The notes under the pieces were generated by a model. The model saw nothing but the letters and a program-made list of their open reading frames with translations. It made no database searches and was not told the DNA's origin. From Neobacillus vireti (GTDB lineage Bacteria; Bacillota; Bacilli; Bacillales; Cytobacillaceae), in assembly GCF_001026695.1 (NCBI RefSeq), contig NZ_LDNB01000010.1:1-64000 (forward strand): DNA of 64,000 nt. Reading direction: 5' to 3'. A program made the translations under genes and the position numbers. This document shows positions 1 through 8,315 of this stretch, in pieces. Position 1 is the first letter of the stretch; every line of letters starts with the position of its first letter.

Positions 1-24
1 TCACTATATTTTGCCATAAAAATA

Positions 25-62
25 CACCCCAAAGGTTAGAGTTCACTCTAACTTTTGGGGTG
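25..62 (-). terminator. Terminator after ABC permease gene
   Basis: A long inverted repeat (left arm from 25, right arm to 62, nearly perfect, short loop around 43-44) lies just downstream of the minus-strand permease stop at 87. Reading on the minus strand it is followed by a TATTTTTAT stretch. It probably ends the ABC transporter transcript. Confidence 0.75.
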
Positions 63-86
63 CAGTACAAATGGGCAGCCCTTTTT

Positions 87-794
87 TTAGTTTACATCCA
101 CCTTCTCAATATTCCTAATCGAGAAATAAGCAATCAAGCAGCCAATTGCCGCAAGTACAAGCGGTATGGCAATATAGGAGAAGGCAGATACACCATTAGT
201 TGTTGAACCGGTAAGCGATACGAGGATAATCGATGATACGATTGTTGCAGGAACAGACTTTCTCAGCATGCCAAAATATAGTGGAATTAAGGCGATACCA
301 GCTGAAGCAATAGCTCCAAGAAGCATATCAATGATTCCATTCCTTAAAACTTCTGCTGTTAGTGCCTGCGGAACAAAGTGGAAAAAGGAATCAGCTAAAT
401 AAAAGAGACTGCCAATCAATAGACTCGATACGCATATTGTTAAAAATGTAAAACACGCCACAATAATTAGCTTAGCAGCCATGATTTGCTTCCGTTTAAT
501 CGGATACATAAACATCAGGGAGATGGAGTTATTTTTATACTCGTCAATGATCAGTTTGGCAATAAGTGTCGCAGCAAAAATTGTAAACGTTGCCCTAATA
601 ATACTCCCGAAATCAATAAATACTAATTCATAACTTATAGAGGGAATTTCTCCATCACCTTTTCCAGTGAAATAAATCGAACAAAGGAGGGCCATGATGG
701 CAAGATTGGCAATCGCAATTCCTTTCCAATAGCCATACAATTTAAATTTCTTTATTTCAAGACTGATTAATTTACGCACTGATTCCGCCCCCAT
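87..794 (-). CDS. ABC-2 type transporter permease, BcrB-like
   Basis: An integral membrane protein of about 235 residues with roughly six hydrophobic segments and the layout of ABC-2 permeases that pair with BcrA-type ATPases (for example bacitracin or lantibiotic self-protection exporters). The gene follows the ATPase directly and overlaps its end by 23 nt, so the two are translationally coupled. The ATG at 794 has no visible ribosome-binding site; a GTG at 779 is preceded by GGGGGCGG at a usual distance and may be the true start, giving about 230 residues (VRKLISLEIKKF). The substrate cannot be read from sequence. The adjacent two-component system suggests antibiotic or cell-envelope stress export, which is an inference. 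Confidence 0.8.
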   Translation of the reverse strand: MGAESVRKLISLEIKKFKLYGYWKGIAIANLAIMALLCSIYFTGKGDGEIPSISYELVFIDFGSIIRATFTIFAATLIAKLIIDEYKNNSISLMFMYPIKRKQIMAAKLIIVACFTFLTICVSSLLIGSLFYLADSFFHFVPQALTAEVLRNGIIDMLLGAIASAGIALIPLYFGMLRKSVPATIVSSIILVSLTGSTTNGVSAFSYIAIPLVLAAIGCLIAYFSIRNIEKVDVN

Positions 795-1698
795 TAATTA
801 ATGTTAAGAAATAATCTTCTAGTGAATGATTCTTTTTATTAATTTCTTCAATCATGACCCCATTTAGAATGAGAGTCTTAGATATTTCTGATTGTGATGC
901 TCCTGTATCATAGATTCTGAACCGAGACCCGTCGACCACTTTAAAATTCGTGAGATGGAGTATTTCATCAAGAACATAAAATGCCTTCTTCACATCGTTA
1001 ACTGCAAGTTCAATATACTCCCTATTTTGTTCCTGGATTTCATCCATCGAAACCTCTTTAATTAATTTTCCGTCACTGATTACCCCAATCGTATCGGCAA
1101 TTTGCTCCATTTCACCAAGGATATGGGACGAAATCAGCATGGTTATTCCATATTCACGGCAGAGCATATGGAATAATTCGCGCAGTTCTTTAATCCCTAC
1201 TGGATCGAGGCCATTAATTGGTTCATCAAGAATTAATAATTCAGGCTTCGTAATGATTGCGCGGGCAATCCCAAGACGCTGTTTCATTCCGAGTGAGAAA
1301 TCTTTTACTGACTTATCCTCGATATTTTTTAATTTGACTAAATCTAAGGCTGCATTAATCGCCTTTTTGTCGTAATAGCCCATATACTCACAGTGCAGCT
1401 CCAGATTTTCACGTGCCGTAAGCCGGTCATAGAAAACAGGATATTCGATGATGCTCCCCATCCGCTTTAACACTTCATAGGAGGTATTCGTCAGTTTTTC
1501 ACCAAAGATCTCAATTTCACCGCTCGTTGGCTTCACAAGATTTGTCAGCATCTTCATGATTGTTGTTTTACCGGCACCATTTGGCCCAAGAAACCCATAA
1601 ATTTCTCCCTTTTTGACCTTCATATTGACATTTGAAACCACTTCCTTGCCTTTAAAGGCTTTCGTCAGTTGATTTGTTTTGATAATGTAGCTCATCAA
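772..1698 (-). CDS. ABC transporter ATPase, BcrA-like
   Basis: A 308-residue ATPase: Walker A GPNGAGKT near residue 40, signature FSLGMKQR near 135, Walker B LLILDEP near 155, and the C-terminal extension of about 80 residues usual in BcrA/CcmA-type drug-export ATPases. It would power the permease encoded immediately downstream. AGGAGCTG lies 8 nt before the tandem ATG ATG. The response regulator and histidine kinase lie upstream on the same strand, but a terminator-like hairpin separates them from this gene. Peptide antibiotic export is the commonest role of this family near a two-component system; the actual substrate is unknown. Confidence 0.88.
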   Translation of the reverse strand: MMSYIIKTNQLTKAFKGKEVVSNVNMKVKKGEIYGFLGPNGAGKTTIMKMLTNLVKPTSGEIEIFGEKLTNTSYEVLKRMGSIIEYPVFYDRLTARENLELHCEYMGYYDKKAINAALDLVKLKNIEDKSVKDFSLGMKQRLGIARAIITKPELLILDEPINGLDPVGIKELRELFHMLCREYGITMLISSHILGEMEQIADTIGVISDGKLIKEVSMDEIQEQNREYIELAVNDVKKAFYVLDEILHLTNFKVVDGSRFRIYDTGASQSEISKTLILNGVMIEEINKKNHSLEDYFLTLINGGGISA

Positions 1699-1793
1699 TT
1701 TTCAGCTCCTCTTCGTCTTTAACTACTTTTTATTTTAGTCAGCAGACTTTTCTTTTTTATTAACCAATTCTTACAAAAATCTTAAGAAAGAAA

Positions 1794-1817
1794 GGATGTC
1801 TCTGAAGCGAGGCACCC
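1794..1817 (-). terminator. Terminator after histidine kinase
   Basis: A 9-bp stem (1794-1802 with 1809-1817, one G-U pair and one mismatch, 6-nt loop) followed on the minus strand by TTTCTTTCTTAA. It sits just after the kinase stop at 1827 and before the ABC ATPase, so the two gene pairs are probably separate transcripts. Confidence 0.55.
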
Positions 1818-1826
1818 TTAGCTGTT

Positions 1827-2762
1827 TTAATATGTAATTCGCTTTAATTGAACAGTAAAAGTCGTTTTTTCATAGGGCTTGCTGGTTAGAAAAATTTGCC
1901 CGTCCATTTTTTCCACAAGCCGTTTGGTAATTGTGAGGCCGAGACCGCTGCCTTGATAGGATTTGTTTCGTGAATCCTCTAATGTGTACATTCGTTCAAA
2001 CACTAAATCCTTGTGGAGCTCACTGATTCCCTTGCCTTTATCCCACACGTCTATATAAACAAATTGTTCATCACCTTTAAGCGTTAAACCAAGTACTTTC
2101 CCATCTCCGCCATATTGAATCGCATTTGAAAGTAAATTATTTAAGACCCTATTAAGTTCTTCCTCATTCCCTAGAGCATAAAGAATGTTTTCCGGCAGCT
2201 CAATCGCTACATCAAAGCCCTTTGCGGTTAAAACCTCATAAAAGTTTAATATATTCTTCTGGCATACTTCATTTATGTTCACCCTTGTGAGCGGCAGATT
2301 TTTATCCCCCGACTCCAGTTTCGCAAGATCAAAGAACTTGTTAATTAAGTCTAAAACTTCGACCGCTTTTGCGTGAACTTTTTGCAGGAGCTCCTCGGTT
2401 TCGTCGTGATTTCTATTCGGGTCATTCAACATAATCTCAATATACCCGAGCACCACCGTCAAAGGCGTTTTTAAATCATGCGAGATATTGGAGAGCATTT
2501 TCCGCATCGACATCTCCGTTTTATTGTAGTTGGCTACCATTTTTTGATTATATTCTAAGAGGCGGTTGATTTCGATTAATATTTGTTTTAAATCCTCATT
2601 ATCTGTATGCAAAAGCAGCTTTTCATCCGTCTTCCTCTCAATAATCTGCTTAAGTTTTTTATGTATATAAGTGAAATTTTCTTTATCATTGTTCCTCGTT
2701 TTATATTGGAAAAAATTAAGGAATGCTAAGACAATGATGACGATGGATAAAAAAATAATCAT
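1827..2762 (-). CDS. Sensor histidine kinase
   Basis: A 311-residue kinase with one N-terminal membrane segment (residues 1-18) and almost no extracellular domain, then a dimerisation domain with the phospho-acceptor His95 in SNISHDLKTP, an N-box (NNLLSNAIQYGG near 215), a G1 box (DKGKGI) and a G2 box (GSGLGLTITKRL). All catalytic motifs look intact. Its ATG overlaps the response-regulator stop by one base. A kinase with so little outside the membrane usually senses through the membrane or through a partner transporter; the BcrAB-type ABC pair downstream is the obvious candidate partner or target. That link is an inference. Confidence 0.92.
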   Translation of the reverse strand: MIIFLSIVIIVLAFLNFFQYKTRNNDKENFTYIHKKLKQIIERKTDEKLLLHTDNEDLKQILIEINRLLEYNQKMVANYNKTEMSMRKMLSNISHDLKTPLTVVLGYIEIMLNDPNRNHDETEELLQKVHAKAVEVLDLINKFFDLAKLESGDKNLPLTRVNINEVCQKNILNFYEVLTAKGFDVAIELPENILYALGNEEELNRVLNNLLSNAIQYGGDGKVLGLTLKGDEQFVYIDVWDKGKGISELHKDLVFERMYTLEDSRNKSYQGSGLGLTITKRLVEKMDGQIFLTSKPYEKTTFTVQLKRITY

Positions 2763-3463
2763 TAGGAAAACTCCCCAAGCTTATAACCGATGCCCCATAA
2801 TGTTTGGATATACTGTGGTTTAGACGGTTCATCCTCAATTTTCTCCCTCAACCTTCTCATATGAACATTTATCACATTTTCATCACCGTAATATTCGTCT
2901 TCCCATACTAAGCTATAAATCTGTGCCTTCGTATAGACACGGCTTGGATGTGAGATAAATAGTTTTAGAATATGAAACTCCTTTGCGGTCAGCTTGATTT
3001 CTATGCCGTTTTTTTGTAAGGAGAAATTTTCAAGGTCAAGTTTCAACTCCCCGACCGCCAGCAGCTTTTTTTCTTGCTTTTGTTCTGTACGGGAATAATG
3101 AGTTGCCCTTCTGATTGCTGCTTTCACCCTAGCCGTCAGCTCAATCATCGAAAACGGCTTGGCGATATAATCATCCGCTCCGAAACCCAATCCTAAAGCT
3201 TTATCTAAGTCCCCGTCTTTAGCCGACATGATCAGTACAGGTATCATGCTCTTCTCACGAATAATTTTCAAAAATTCCATTCCATCAAGCTTCGGCAGCA
3301 TTAAATCAAGGAGAATCAAATCAAATGAGTCGTTTGCAAACACCTCAAGCGCCTCTTCCCCGTCAAACGCTGGCACTACCTCAAAACCTTCTTTGGTAAA
3401 TTGCCCCTTAACCATATCGCTAATGGCCGCATCATCTTCTACTAATAAAATTTTATGCTGCAT
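2762..3463 (-). CDS. OmpR/PhoB-family response regulator
   Basis: A 233-residue regulator: a receiver domain with acidic residues near 10-11 (VEDDA), phospho-acceptor Asp53 in LILLDLMLPKLDG, and the conserved Lys in SAKDGD. A C-terminal winged-helix DNA-binding domain covers about residues 130-230 (LTAKEFHILKLF, ending IQTLWGIGYKL). It is the first gene of the pair with the kinase (1-nt overlap). It probably controls the ABC transporter downstream, as is usual for such clusters, but no operator could be identified by eye. Confidence 0.93.
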   Translation of the reverse strand: MQHKILLVEDDAAISDMVKGQFTKEGFEVVPAFDGEEALEVFANDSFDLILLDLMLPKLDGMEFLKIIREKSMIPVLIMSAKDGDLDKALGLGFGADDYIAKPFSMIELTARVKAAIRRATHYSRTEQKQEKKLLAVGELKLDLENFSLQKNGIEIKLTAKEFHILKLFISHPSRVYTKAQIYSLVWEDEYYGDENVINVHMRRLREKIEDEPSKPQYIQTLWGIGYKLGEFS

Positions 3464-3600
3464 TTAATCCCCCACCCGTTCATTCCTATATAGTTATTTT
3501 CCATATTATCTCTGAAAAATCCTTTTTTTGTTGGAAAAAGAGAGACTAAATTTATTAACGGGTTCCGTTTCCTATCGCAAACATTAAAAATGTAGGTTAA

Positions 3601-3637
3601 AATGAGTGCCAATTTGCTTATGAAATTGACACTCATT
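3601..3637. terminator. Bidirectional hairpin terminator
   Basis: Arms of 15 nt, 3601-3615 and 3623-3637 (AATGAGTGCCAATTT against AAATTGACACTCATT, one mismatch), with a 7-nt loop, followed by TTTTATT on the plus strand. It lies just inside the left arm of the inverted-repeat segment. Confidence 0.6.
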
Positions 3638-3701
3638 TTTTATTGGTGTAAAGCCTTTTTTACGGGAATTACATAAAAATTTGTATAGGAAAATGCACCC
3701 C

Positions 3702-3741
3702 AAATTGTAGGGGTACAATGGCTGTTGTACCCCTACAATTT
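3702..3741. repeat. 17-bp perfect inverted repeat
   Basis: Arms 3702-3718 (AAATTGTAGGGGTACAA) and 3725-3741 are exact reverse complements with a 6-nt loop. It could act as a terminator, but no T-run follows on either strand. The stretch 3464-3921 otherwise holds only the element arm and hairpins; I see no gene. Confidence 0.7.
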
Positions 3742-3921
3742 TACCCACAATTTGATATACAAAATGATTTACAAAAGTGCTTAGAATGGATGTTAAAATT
3801 GGATATATATGTTAAGATGAAATAAAGTTTGTGAAAATATGTACTCACGCTAACGGGGCAGGATAATTGAATAAAGAAGATTGAAAGGAAAGTAATTCAC
3901 AAAAAAAGGGAGGTATAAAAG

Positions 3922-4152
3922 GTGGACTTATTACTCTGGATAACTATTGGTTTCATAATAATCGGATTTGTTGTTCTCACTTCTATGAAAAAAGGTATGG
4001 AAAGTAAGCTCGCTTTTATAACAGCAAATATGGAAAACGGGGAAAGTTCAAAAAAAGCTGAATCCATAATTTGGTGGATAGTGAGTACCACAGCTTGGGG
4101 AATAGTGAGTATGATTCTTATTGTTTGGTGGTTTCATAATCACTTTGGATAA
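3922..4152 (+). CDS. Small two-helix membrane protein, unknown
   Basis: A 76-residue protein starting with GTG and preceded by GGGAGGT at a good distance. It has an N-terminal membrane helix (about residues 3-19), a polar charged centre (KKGMESKL...NGESSKKAES) and a second helix (about 50-70) ending WWFHNHFG. I do not recognise the family. It is the only gene inside the inverted-repeat-bounded segment, so it may be a passenger. Its strong ribosome-binding site is the main reason to believe it is translated. Confidence 0.65.
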   Translation: MDLLLWITIGFIIIGFVVLTSMKKGMESKLAFITANMENGESSKKAESIIWWIVSTTAWGIVSMILIVWWFHNHFG

Positions 4153-4281
4153 CTGTTGGTTTCAATTGTACTTAAACAAACGGATGCTTTAGTGGAATAG
4201 GAAGTAAAAATAAATACAGAAAATAGCTAAGTTCGTATCATATCAGACTGGGCTATCTTTTTGTTGAAAACAAAACAAAAA

Positions 4282-4300
4282 ACACCGCAGATTGCGGTGT
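4282..4300 (-). terminator. Terminator after the 4.4-kb minus-strand genes
   Basis: An 8-bp stem ACACCGCA (4282-4289) with TGCGGTGT (4293-4300), followed on the minus strand by TTTTTTGTTTTG. It lies in the 4153-4426 gap, which otherwise holds only the right arm of the inverted-repeat segment. Confidence 0.75.
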
Positions 4301-4426
4301 AATTTGATACACATTTTACTTAACATTTTTAGCTGTAAATTAACGTTTTGTGATAGGAAACGGAACCCGTTATAAATTTATAGCCCCCCTTTAGAAATAC
4401 TATGATTAATCTTTGAAAAATACTAT

Positions 4427-4714
4427 TTACTGATTTAAAACAACCCATCCCAGCCATCCGACTAATATAAAATTAGGAATGACAAACAAAATGGCCAACC
4501 AGATCCTTTTCTTTGCTATAAATTTCCCTGCACCAAGATAAAGGACTGGAAATATTAAACCCCAAACTAGAAAAAGTGGTGTAGCCGCTAGGTATAAAGA
4601 CATTGGTAATATAAGGATTGAGGATATTACAAGGAGTTTAGGTTTCCTTGTGCCTATGGCAATAATGGAGAGAATGAGTGAAGCAATCGTACAAGGCCAA
4701 AATAATAACTGCAT
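4427..4714 (-). CDS. Small integral membrane protein
   Basis: A 95-residue, very hydrophobic protein with about three to four membrane helices separated by short basic loops (GTRKPK, KFIAKKR). GGGGGTG precedes the ATG. No family recognised. It lies 28 nt downstream of the histidine-phosphatase gene on the same strand and may be co-transcribed with it. No functional residue pattern can be seen. Confidence 0.65.
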   Translation of the reverse strand: MQLLFWPCTIASLILSIIAIGTRKPKLLVISSILILPMSLYLAATPLFLVWGLIFPVLYLGAGKFIAKKRIWLAILFVIPNFILVGWLGWVVLNQ

Positions 4715-4742
4715 ACGTCACCCCCGGATTCCTTTATTTATT

Positions 4743-5294
4743 TTAATGCCATACTCTATTAACTTCTACCAGCTTTATTTTATCGAACGTTAATTTATAT
4801 ATATCAGGCATAGCAAGCTCTTGCCAGAAACGAAAACCAAATTGCTTATCAAAATGTTTCATAATTAAAACCATCAAATTTCCATGCGTTCCTATGACAA
4901 TATTTTCATCTGCATACTTTTCTAAAACATTCATTGTAGCCTTAACTCCCCTTGCTTGGGCAAGAATGTTAGATTCTCCCCCTTCCCATGAATAGCTTTC
5001 ATCAGCCCATACTTTTGCAATCGCCGAATTGAAGTCCTCAAGAGGTTTATCGGACAAAGTCCTTTCTTTAAAATCATGCACAATCTCAATTTCTTTTCCA
5101 AAGAATTCAGCGACACCTTGGACAGTTTGAATAGCTCGTTTGTATGGACTTGAAATGACTCTGTTAATATTTTCATTTATGAGCATTTGCGTAATTATTT
5201 CTGCATCAGCCAATCCTAGAGCTGATAAAGGTCTTCCGATTTCATCAGGGGTATATGTAGAATGTGCGTGTCGAACGAAATATAAATTGGTCAT
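4743..5294 (-). CDS. Histidine phosphatase family protein
   Basis: A 183-residue protein of the phosphoglycerate-mutase-like histidine phosphatase superfamily. The catalytic signature RHAHS is at residues 8-12, followed by the usual LSALG segment, VISSPYKRAIQT (second Arg) near 44-55 and the second catalytic His in VIGTHGNLM near 133. It probably dephosphorylates a small phosphorylated metabolite. AGGAGG lies 8 nt before the ATG. Substrate cannot be assigned; enzymes with this short form have diverse substrates. Confidence 0.88.
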   Translation of the reverse strand: MTNLYFVRHAHSTYTPDEIGRPLSALGLADAEIITQMLINENINRVISSPYKRAIQTVQGVAEFFGKEIEIVHDFKERTLSDKPLEDFNSAIAKVWADESYSWEGGESNILAQARGVKATMNVLEKYADENIVIGTHGNLMVLIMKHFDKQFGFRFWQELAMPDIYKLTFDKIKLVEVNRVWH

Positions 5295-5335
5295 CCACTA
5301 TTGACCTCCTTTTCTTCCAATTACTAATAGACTAT

Positions 5336-5740
5336 TTAAAATTCTATATAAAAAGGATGAAGTTTTTCTGTTAAGCAATACTCAATTCGTTGTCTGAAAT
5401 TTTTCCAAGTGACCATTTCTAATGCTTCGTTAATTGGAAAGAATCCTACCTCTAGACTTTCCGAGCTTGTTATTGGTTTTCCCCCCACAGGCTTTCCTAA
5501 AAATAATGTATTACAAATGCAATCATTTACATTTTGAAACACTCCGCAAAATTTTGTAACTTCAATATCGATACCAGATTCTTCTTTTGTTTCCCTTATG
5601 GCTGCATCCTTCAAAGATTCTCCTTCTTCAACCTGTCCCCCGGGCATTTCCCAACCTCTTCGTGGCCCTTTGATTAATAAAATCTCATTCTGGTTGTTCA
5701 GCACAATAGCTGCCGCTGAAACAATATGTTTCGGTGTCAT
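5336..5740 (-). CDS. Nudix hydrolase
   Basis: A 134-residue Nudix protein with a full Nudix box starting GGQVEEGES and running to RETKEESG (about residues 34-56), which holds the metal-binding Glu pair. Nudix enzymes hydrolyse nucleoside diphosphates linked to another group. GAGGATG precedes the ATG. It sits between the histidine phosphatase and a membrane protein on the same strand with short gaps. The short box-centred form gives no substrate prediction. Confidence 0.9.
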   Translation of the reverse strand: MTPKHIVSAAAIVLNNQNEILLIKGPRRGWEMPGGQVEEGESLKDAAIRETKEESGIDIEVTKFCGVFQNVNDCICNTLFLGKPVGGKPITSSESLEVGFFPINEALEMVTWKNFRQRIEYCLTEKLHPFYIEF

Positions 5741-5771
5741 CTAACATCCTCTTTTCTACAAGAATTGCATT

Positions 5772-6356
5772 TCAATATTCAATCCAAAATCCACAAATAT
5801 TTACACCATTGATTTCTTCAATATTTCCTTTATCGTTAGCAAGTTGAATATACCCCTTTGCATATAACACATACCAATCAAATGTATAACCATTTATTGA
5901 AAGAATTTCTGCCTTGGCTCTTAATGAGTCATGTTCACTAATCTCTGAAGATATTTTCACACATTCCCACCTTGTAACACATTGGTACATTTCTTTACTA
6001 TTAATATATTTTTCAAATGAAGCTGGATGCGTTGGAACTCGGTAAATAGAAAAGAACAAGAAAACAATGAGAAAAATGATTAACTTTTGAGAATACTTCC
6101 TTTCACCTTTTTCGGTTTTTTTACAAATTAGTATTCCTATTATTGAATAAAAGGTTATCCATAGCATCCAGTCAATTTCAAAGAAACGATTTGCAAAAAA
6201 TGAATTTATTGCCCCAAATGACAAATAGTGAGCAATATTTGATATTGAATTGGAATTGAACGTATCCATTATTTCTTTATTGAATCCTTTTATGAAAAAT
6301 TGATAAAATGAAAAAATAAAAATAAGCACCATAAATACATAGTTCAAAATAAACAC
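5772..6356 (-). CDS. Hypothetical membrane protein
   Basis: About 194 residues: an N-terminal helix (residues 1-24), two further helices (about 58-82 and 88-108), then a soluble C-terminal domain of about 85 residues with two Cys (YQCVTRWECV) and a WY-rich end (GFWIEY). I do not recognise the family. The GTG at 6356 is almost on top of the AGGAAG sequence, so the TTG at 6347 is a better spaced start. AT content is higher than in neighbouring enzyme genes. Confidence 0.6.
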   Translation of the reverse strand: MFILNYVFMVLIFIFSFYQFFIKGFNKEIMDTFNSNSISNIAHYLSFGAINSFFANRFFEIDWMLWITFYSIIGILICKKTEKGERKYSQKLIIFLIVFLFFSIYRVPTHPASFEKYINSKEMYQCVTRWECVKISSEISEHDSLRAKAEILSINGYTFDWYVLYAKGYIQLANDKGNIEEINGVNICGFWIEY

Positions 6357-6434
6357 TTCCTAATTACCAATTGTCATCCTTATATATTCGGTAATTTTGA
6401 GAAAATAACCTTTAATTATTTTATTCGAAAAAAA

Positions 6435-6458
6435 GCGACCTTCATTATTGATGGCCGC
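6435..6458 (-). terminator. Terminator after second Nudix gene
   Basis: On the minus strand GCGGCCATC pairs with GAAGGTCGC (one mismatch, one G-U pair) and is followed by TTTTTTTCG. It ends transcription of the Nudix gene that stops at 6506. Confidence 0.65.
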
Positions 6459-6505
6459 ATCTGTTTGTATCTTAGAACTCCGTTTTATATTCAATCTTCT
6501 TTGGC

Positions 6506-6961
6506 TTATACTAATCGATCATTAAAAATTGTAATTGGAAGAACCTTTTGATTTACTATTCTATCTACAATCTGCCAAATAACACGTGGTTCACGAAGTT
6601 GATTATTATCAAAATTCATGAGTTCAGATACCTTTATCCACTTGCTATCTATTATTACGTCCTCTTCAATTCTCAATGCTCCGCCAATAACTTCACCGGT
6701 AAAATGAAATAATATCACTTGGTCATTTGAACTGCTGATAAAGTTATATACACCAGTTGTGCCAGTAAGTTTCACATCAAATCCTGTTTCTTCTTTTACT
6801 TCCCTGCAGGCTGCATCAAGTATGTCTTCTTTATACTCAATATGTCCGGATGGAAAATTCCACTTATTGATTGCAAATGGTTTATTTTCTTTAATAATCA
6901 AAACTTCGTCGTCTTTGATTATTGATACACTAGCAACTAAAACGATGCCATTTTGAGTCAT
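6506..6961 (-). CDS. Nudix hydrolase (MutT-like)
   Basis: A 151-residue Nudix protein with the box GHIEYKEDILDAACREVKEE (about residues 39-58) completed by TGF, metal-binding Glu residues intact. The N-terminal strand VASVSIIKDDEVLIIKE is typical of MutT-type NTP pyrophosphohydrolases. The ribosome-binding site before the ATG (GGTGATT) is weak. It is a second, divergent Nudix gene within 1.2 kb of the first; the two proteins align only around the box, so this is not a recent duplication. Confidence 0.88.
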   Translation of the reverse strand: MTQNGIVLVASVSIIKDDEVLIIKENKPFAINKWNFPSGHIEYKEDILDAACREVKEETGFDVKLTGTTGVYNFISSSNDQVILFHFTGEVIGGALRIEEDVIIDSKWIKVSELMNFDNNQLREPRVIWQIVDRIVNQKVLPITIFNDRLV

Positions 6962-7080
6962 TTTCTAATCACCAATTATCTTCCAACTCCGTTTCTGTTC
7001 TTACTAACCAGGGATTCCCTATCCCAAATTCAATTACTTCAAAATTAACTCCCTCGACTGAAAAATCCCTTTTTTTTGAT

Positions 7081-7135
7081 ATGGTTATTTTCTATGCAGC
7101 GCACCCTTTTGTTGAATAATCTCGAAAATAACCAT
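7081..7135. repeat. 12-bp perfect inverted repeat
   Basis: ATGGTTATTTTC at 7081-7092 and its exact reverse complement at 7124-7135, 31 nt apart, lie in the divergent gap between the Nudix gene and the small exported-protein gene. It could be an operator pair or a large hairpin. Confidence 0.5.
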
Positions 7136-7206
7136 AAATAATAAATAGGAAAATCATATCTCATAGAAAGGGATGTTTCATCATCAGAAAATTAGCATTC
7201 GTTTTC

Positions 7207-7659
7207 TTGGTTATTTCATTGATTCCTCTTACTGGATTTCATAGAGCAAATCAGTTGGTTATTACAAATATAGAAACTACGATCATTAAAGCAGAAGGGA
7301 TTCTACGTTACGATATAAAAATAAAAAATACCGCTGCCACCCCATTCAAATCTGAATTTGATTATCCTGGCCAACATGATTACGGACTTGAAGTTGTGGT
7401 ACGACCAAACAAAAAGTTAGCCTCAAAAATGATGTTGGTCGAAGGAAGCAAGTTTATTAAGATGCTTCAAATGGGTGCTGGAAGTAATGGAATCCTCGAC
7501 TCTGGGACTGAGGAATCATTTCACCTTGAATATAAAATAAAAAATGGCACTGACCTAAAAGGTATTAATAAACTGGCTATTGATTCGACTTTGATAATAT
7601 TAGACGGTGTAAATATCGTTAAAGAATTTCCATTAGAAAAAGTAAAAGACCTAAATTAA
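7207..7659 (+). CDS. Predicted exported protein, unusual start
   Basis: About 150 residues with a hydrophobic N-terminus that reads as a signal peptide, then a beta-rich region (LVITNIETTIIKAEGILRYDIKIKN). Family not recognised. The first canonical start in frame is TTG at 7207, but it lies about 34 nt after the only good ribosome-binding site (AGAAAGGG, 7165-7172). Read from ATC at 7180 or 7183, which are correctly spaced, the N-terminus becomes IRKLAFVFLVISLIPLTGF, a complete signal peptide with the Arg-Lys that the TTG start lacks. Either a rare ATC start is used or an ATG was mutated. Confidence 0.65.
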   Translation: MVISLIPLTGFHRANQLVITNIETTIIKAEGILRYDIKIKNTAATPFKSEFDYPGQHDYGLEVVVRPNKKLASKMMLVEGSKFIKMLQMGAGSNGILDSGTEESFHLEYKIKNGTDLKGINKLAIDSTLIILDGVNIVKEFPLEKVKDLN

Positions 7660-7704
7660 AAAAATAATAAATCGCACTTTTAGCACTTTTTAATTTGATT
7701 TTAA

Positions 7705-8187
7705 CTAGGATTGAATGGAATGAATCGCTTGCTCGGATCCAAATCTGCTAATTGTTCTTTCCAATTCCATACCTACTTTCTCTAGAAGCTTACATGAAGA
7801 CTTATTAGCAGTTTGAGTTTCCGCCACTACTTTAACAAGATTCAATTCATTTAATGCAAAATTGAGTATCACTTGAACTACTTCAGTTGCATAGCCAGAT
7901 CCCCACCAATCCGGTAAAAATTGATACGAGATTTCGGGGTAAACGCCTTCGTGGTGAGGGTCAAGAGAAACCAAACCAATAAAATCATCTGTGTGTTTTT
8001 CCCTTACAACCCAATAAAAAGAGTCGTCACTTGAATGAAGCATTTCATCCATTACTACTCCAATCGAAGCTTCTTGACGTATGCCACCAAGAAATCTTCT
8101 TACTTCATGATTTACATATAATTTTTTCACATCAAAATAATCCGATTCTTGAAAGATATTAATAAAACATCTATCTGTTTCAAACAA
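7705..8187 (-). CDS. GNAT N-acetyltransferase, RimJ/RimL-like
   Basis: About 160 residues of the GNAT fold: the N-terminal RCFINIFQESD strand-helix, a central YQFLPDWWGSGYATEVVQ block (the acetyl-CoA loop, with WWGSGYAT in place of the usual Q/RxxGxG/A) and a C-terminal NKSSCKLLEKVGME motif typical of RimJ-like enzymes. It probably acetylates a protein N-terminus or a small amine. AGGGAG abuts a TTG at 8196; the TTG at 8187 is better spaced and is used here. A second GNAT gene lies immediately upstream. Confidence 0.85.
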   Translation of the reverse strand: MFETDRCFINIFQESDYFDVKKLYVNHEVRRFLGGIRQEASIGVVMDEMLHSSDDSFYWVVREKHTDDFIGLVSLDPHHEGVYPEISYQFLPDWWGSGYATEVVQVILNFALNELNLVKVVAETQTANKSSCKLLEKVGMELERTISRFGSEQAIHSIQS

Positions 8188-8315
8188 ATAATTCAACTCC
8201 CTATCGTTCCAGGAAATCTCTTAAACAAGGATTTTTTCTACTATAATCATTTAAAATATTGAGTGGAAATTTTAGTTGACGCCTAGAACTTAGTTTACAA
8301 GAGGAGAGACTAGAT

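Larger units (their letters stand above)
3547..4380. mobile_element. Inverted-repeat-bounded segment, possible non-autonomous element
   Basis: Two near-identical arms face each other: 3547-3581 and 4347-4380, sharing TAACGGGTTCCGTTTCCTAT then C[G/A]CAAA-type ends, with only one indel and one substitution over about 34 nt. The outermost 8 bases at both ends are TAAATTTA, which is palindromic and could be a target-site duplication. Inside are one small membrane-protein gene and several hairpins, but no transposase. This is what a MITE-like or internally deleted insertion element would look like. It is inferred only from structure; copies elsewhere in the genome would be needed to prove mobility. 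Confidence 0.5.

Noticed and set aside
3442..3636. Minus-strand ORF of 64 residues upstream of the response regulator
   Set aside because: It overlaps the regulator start and a hairpin, has no good ribosome-binding site and encodes no recognisable segment.
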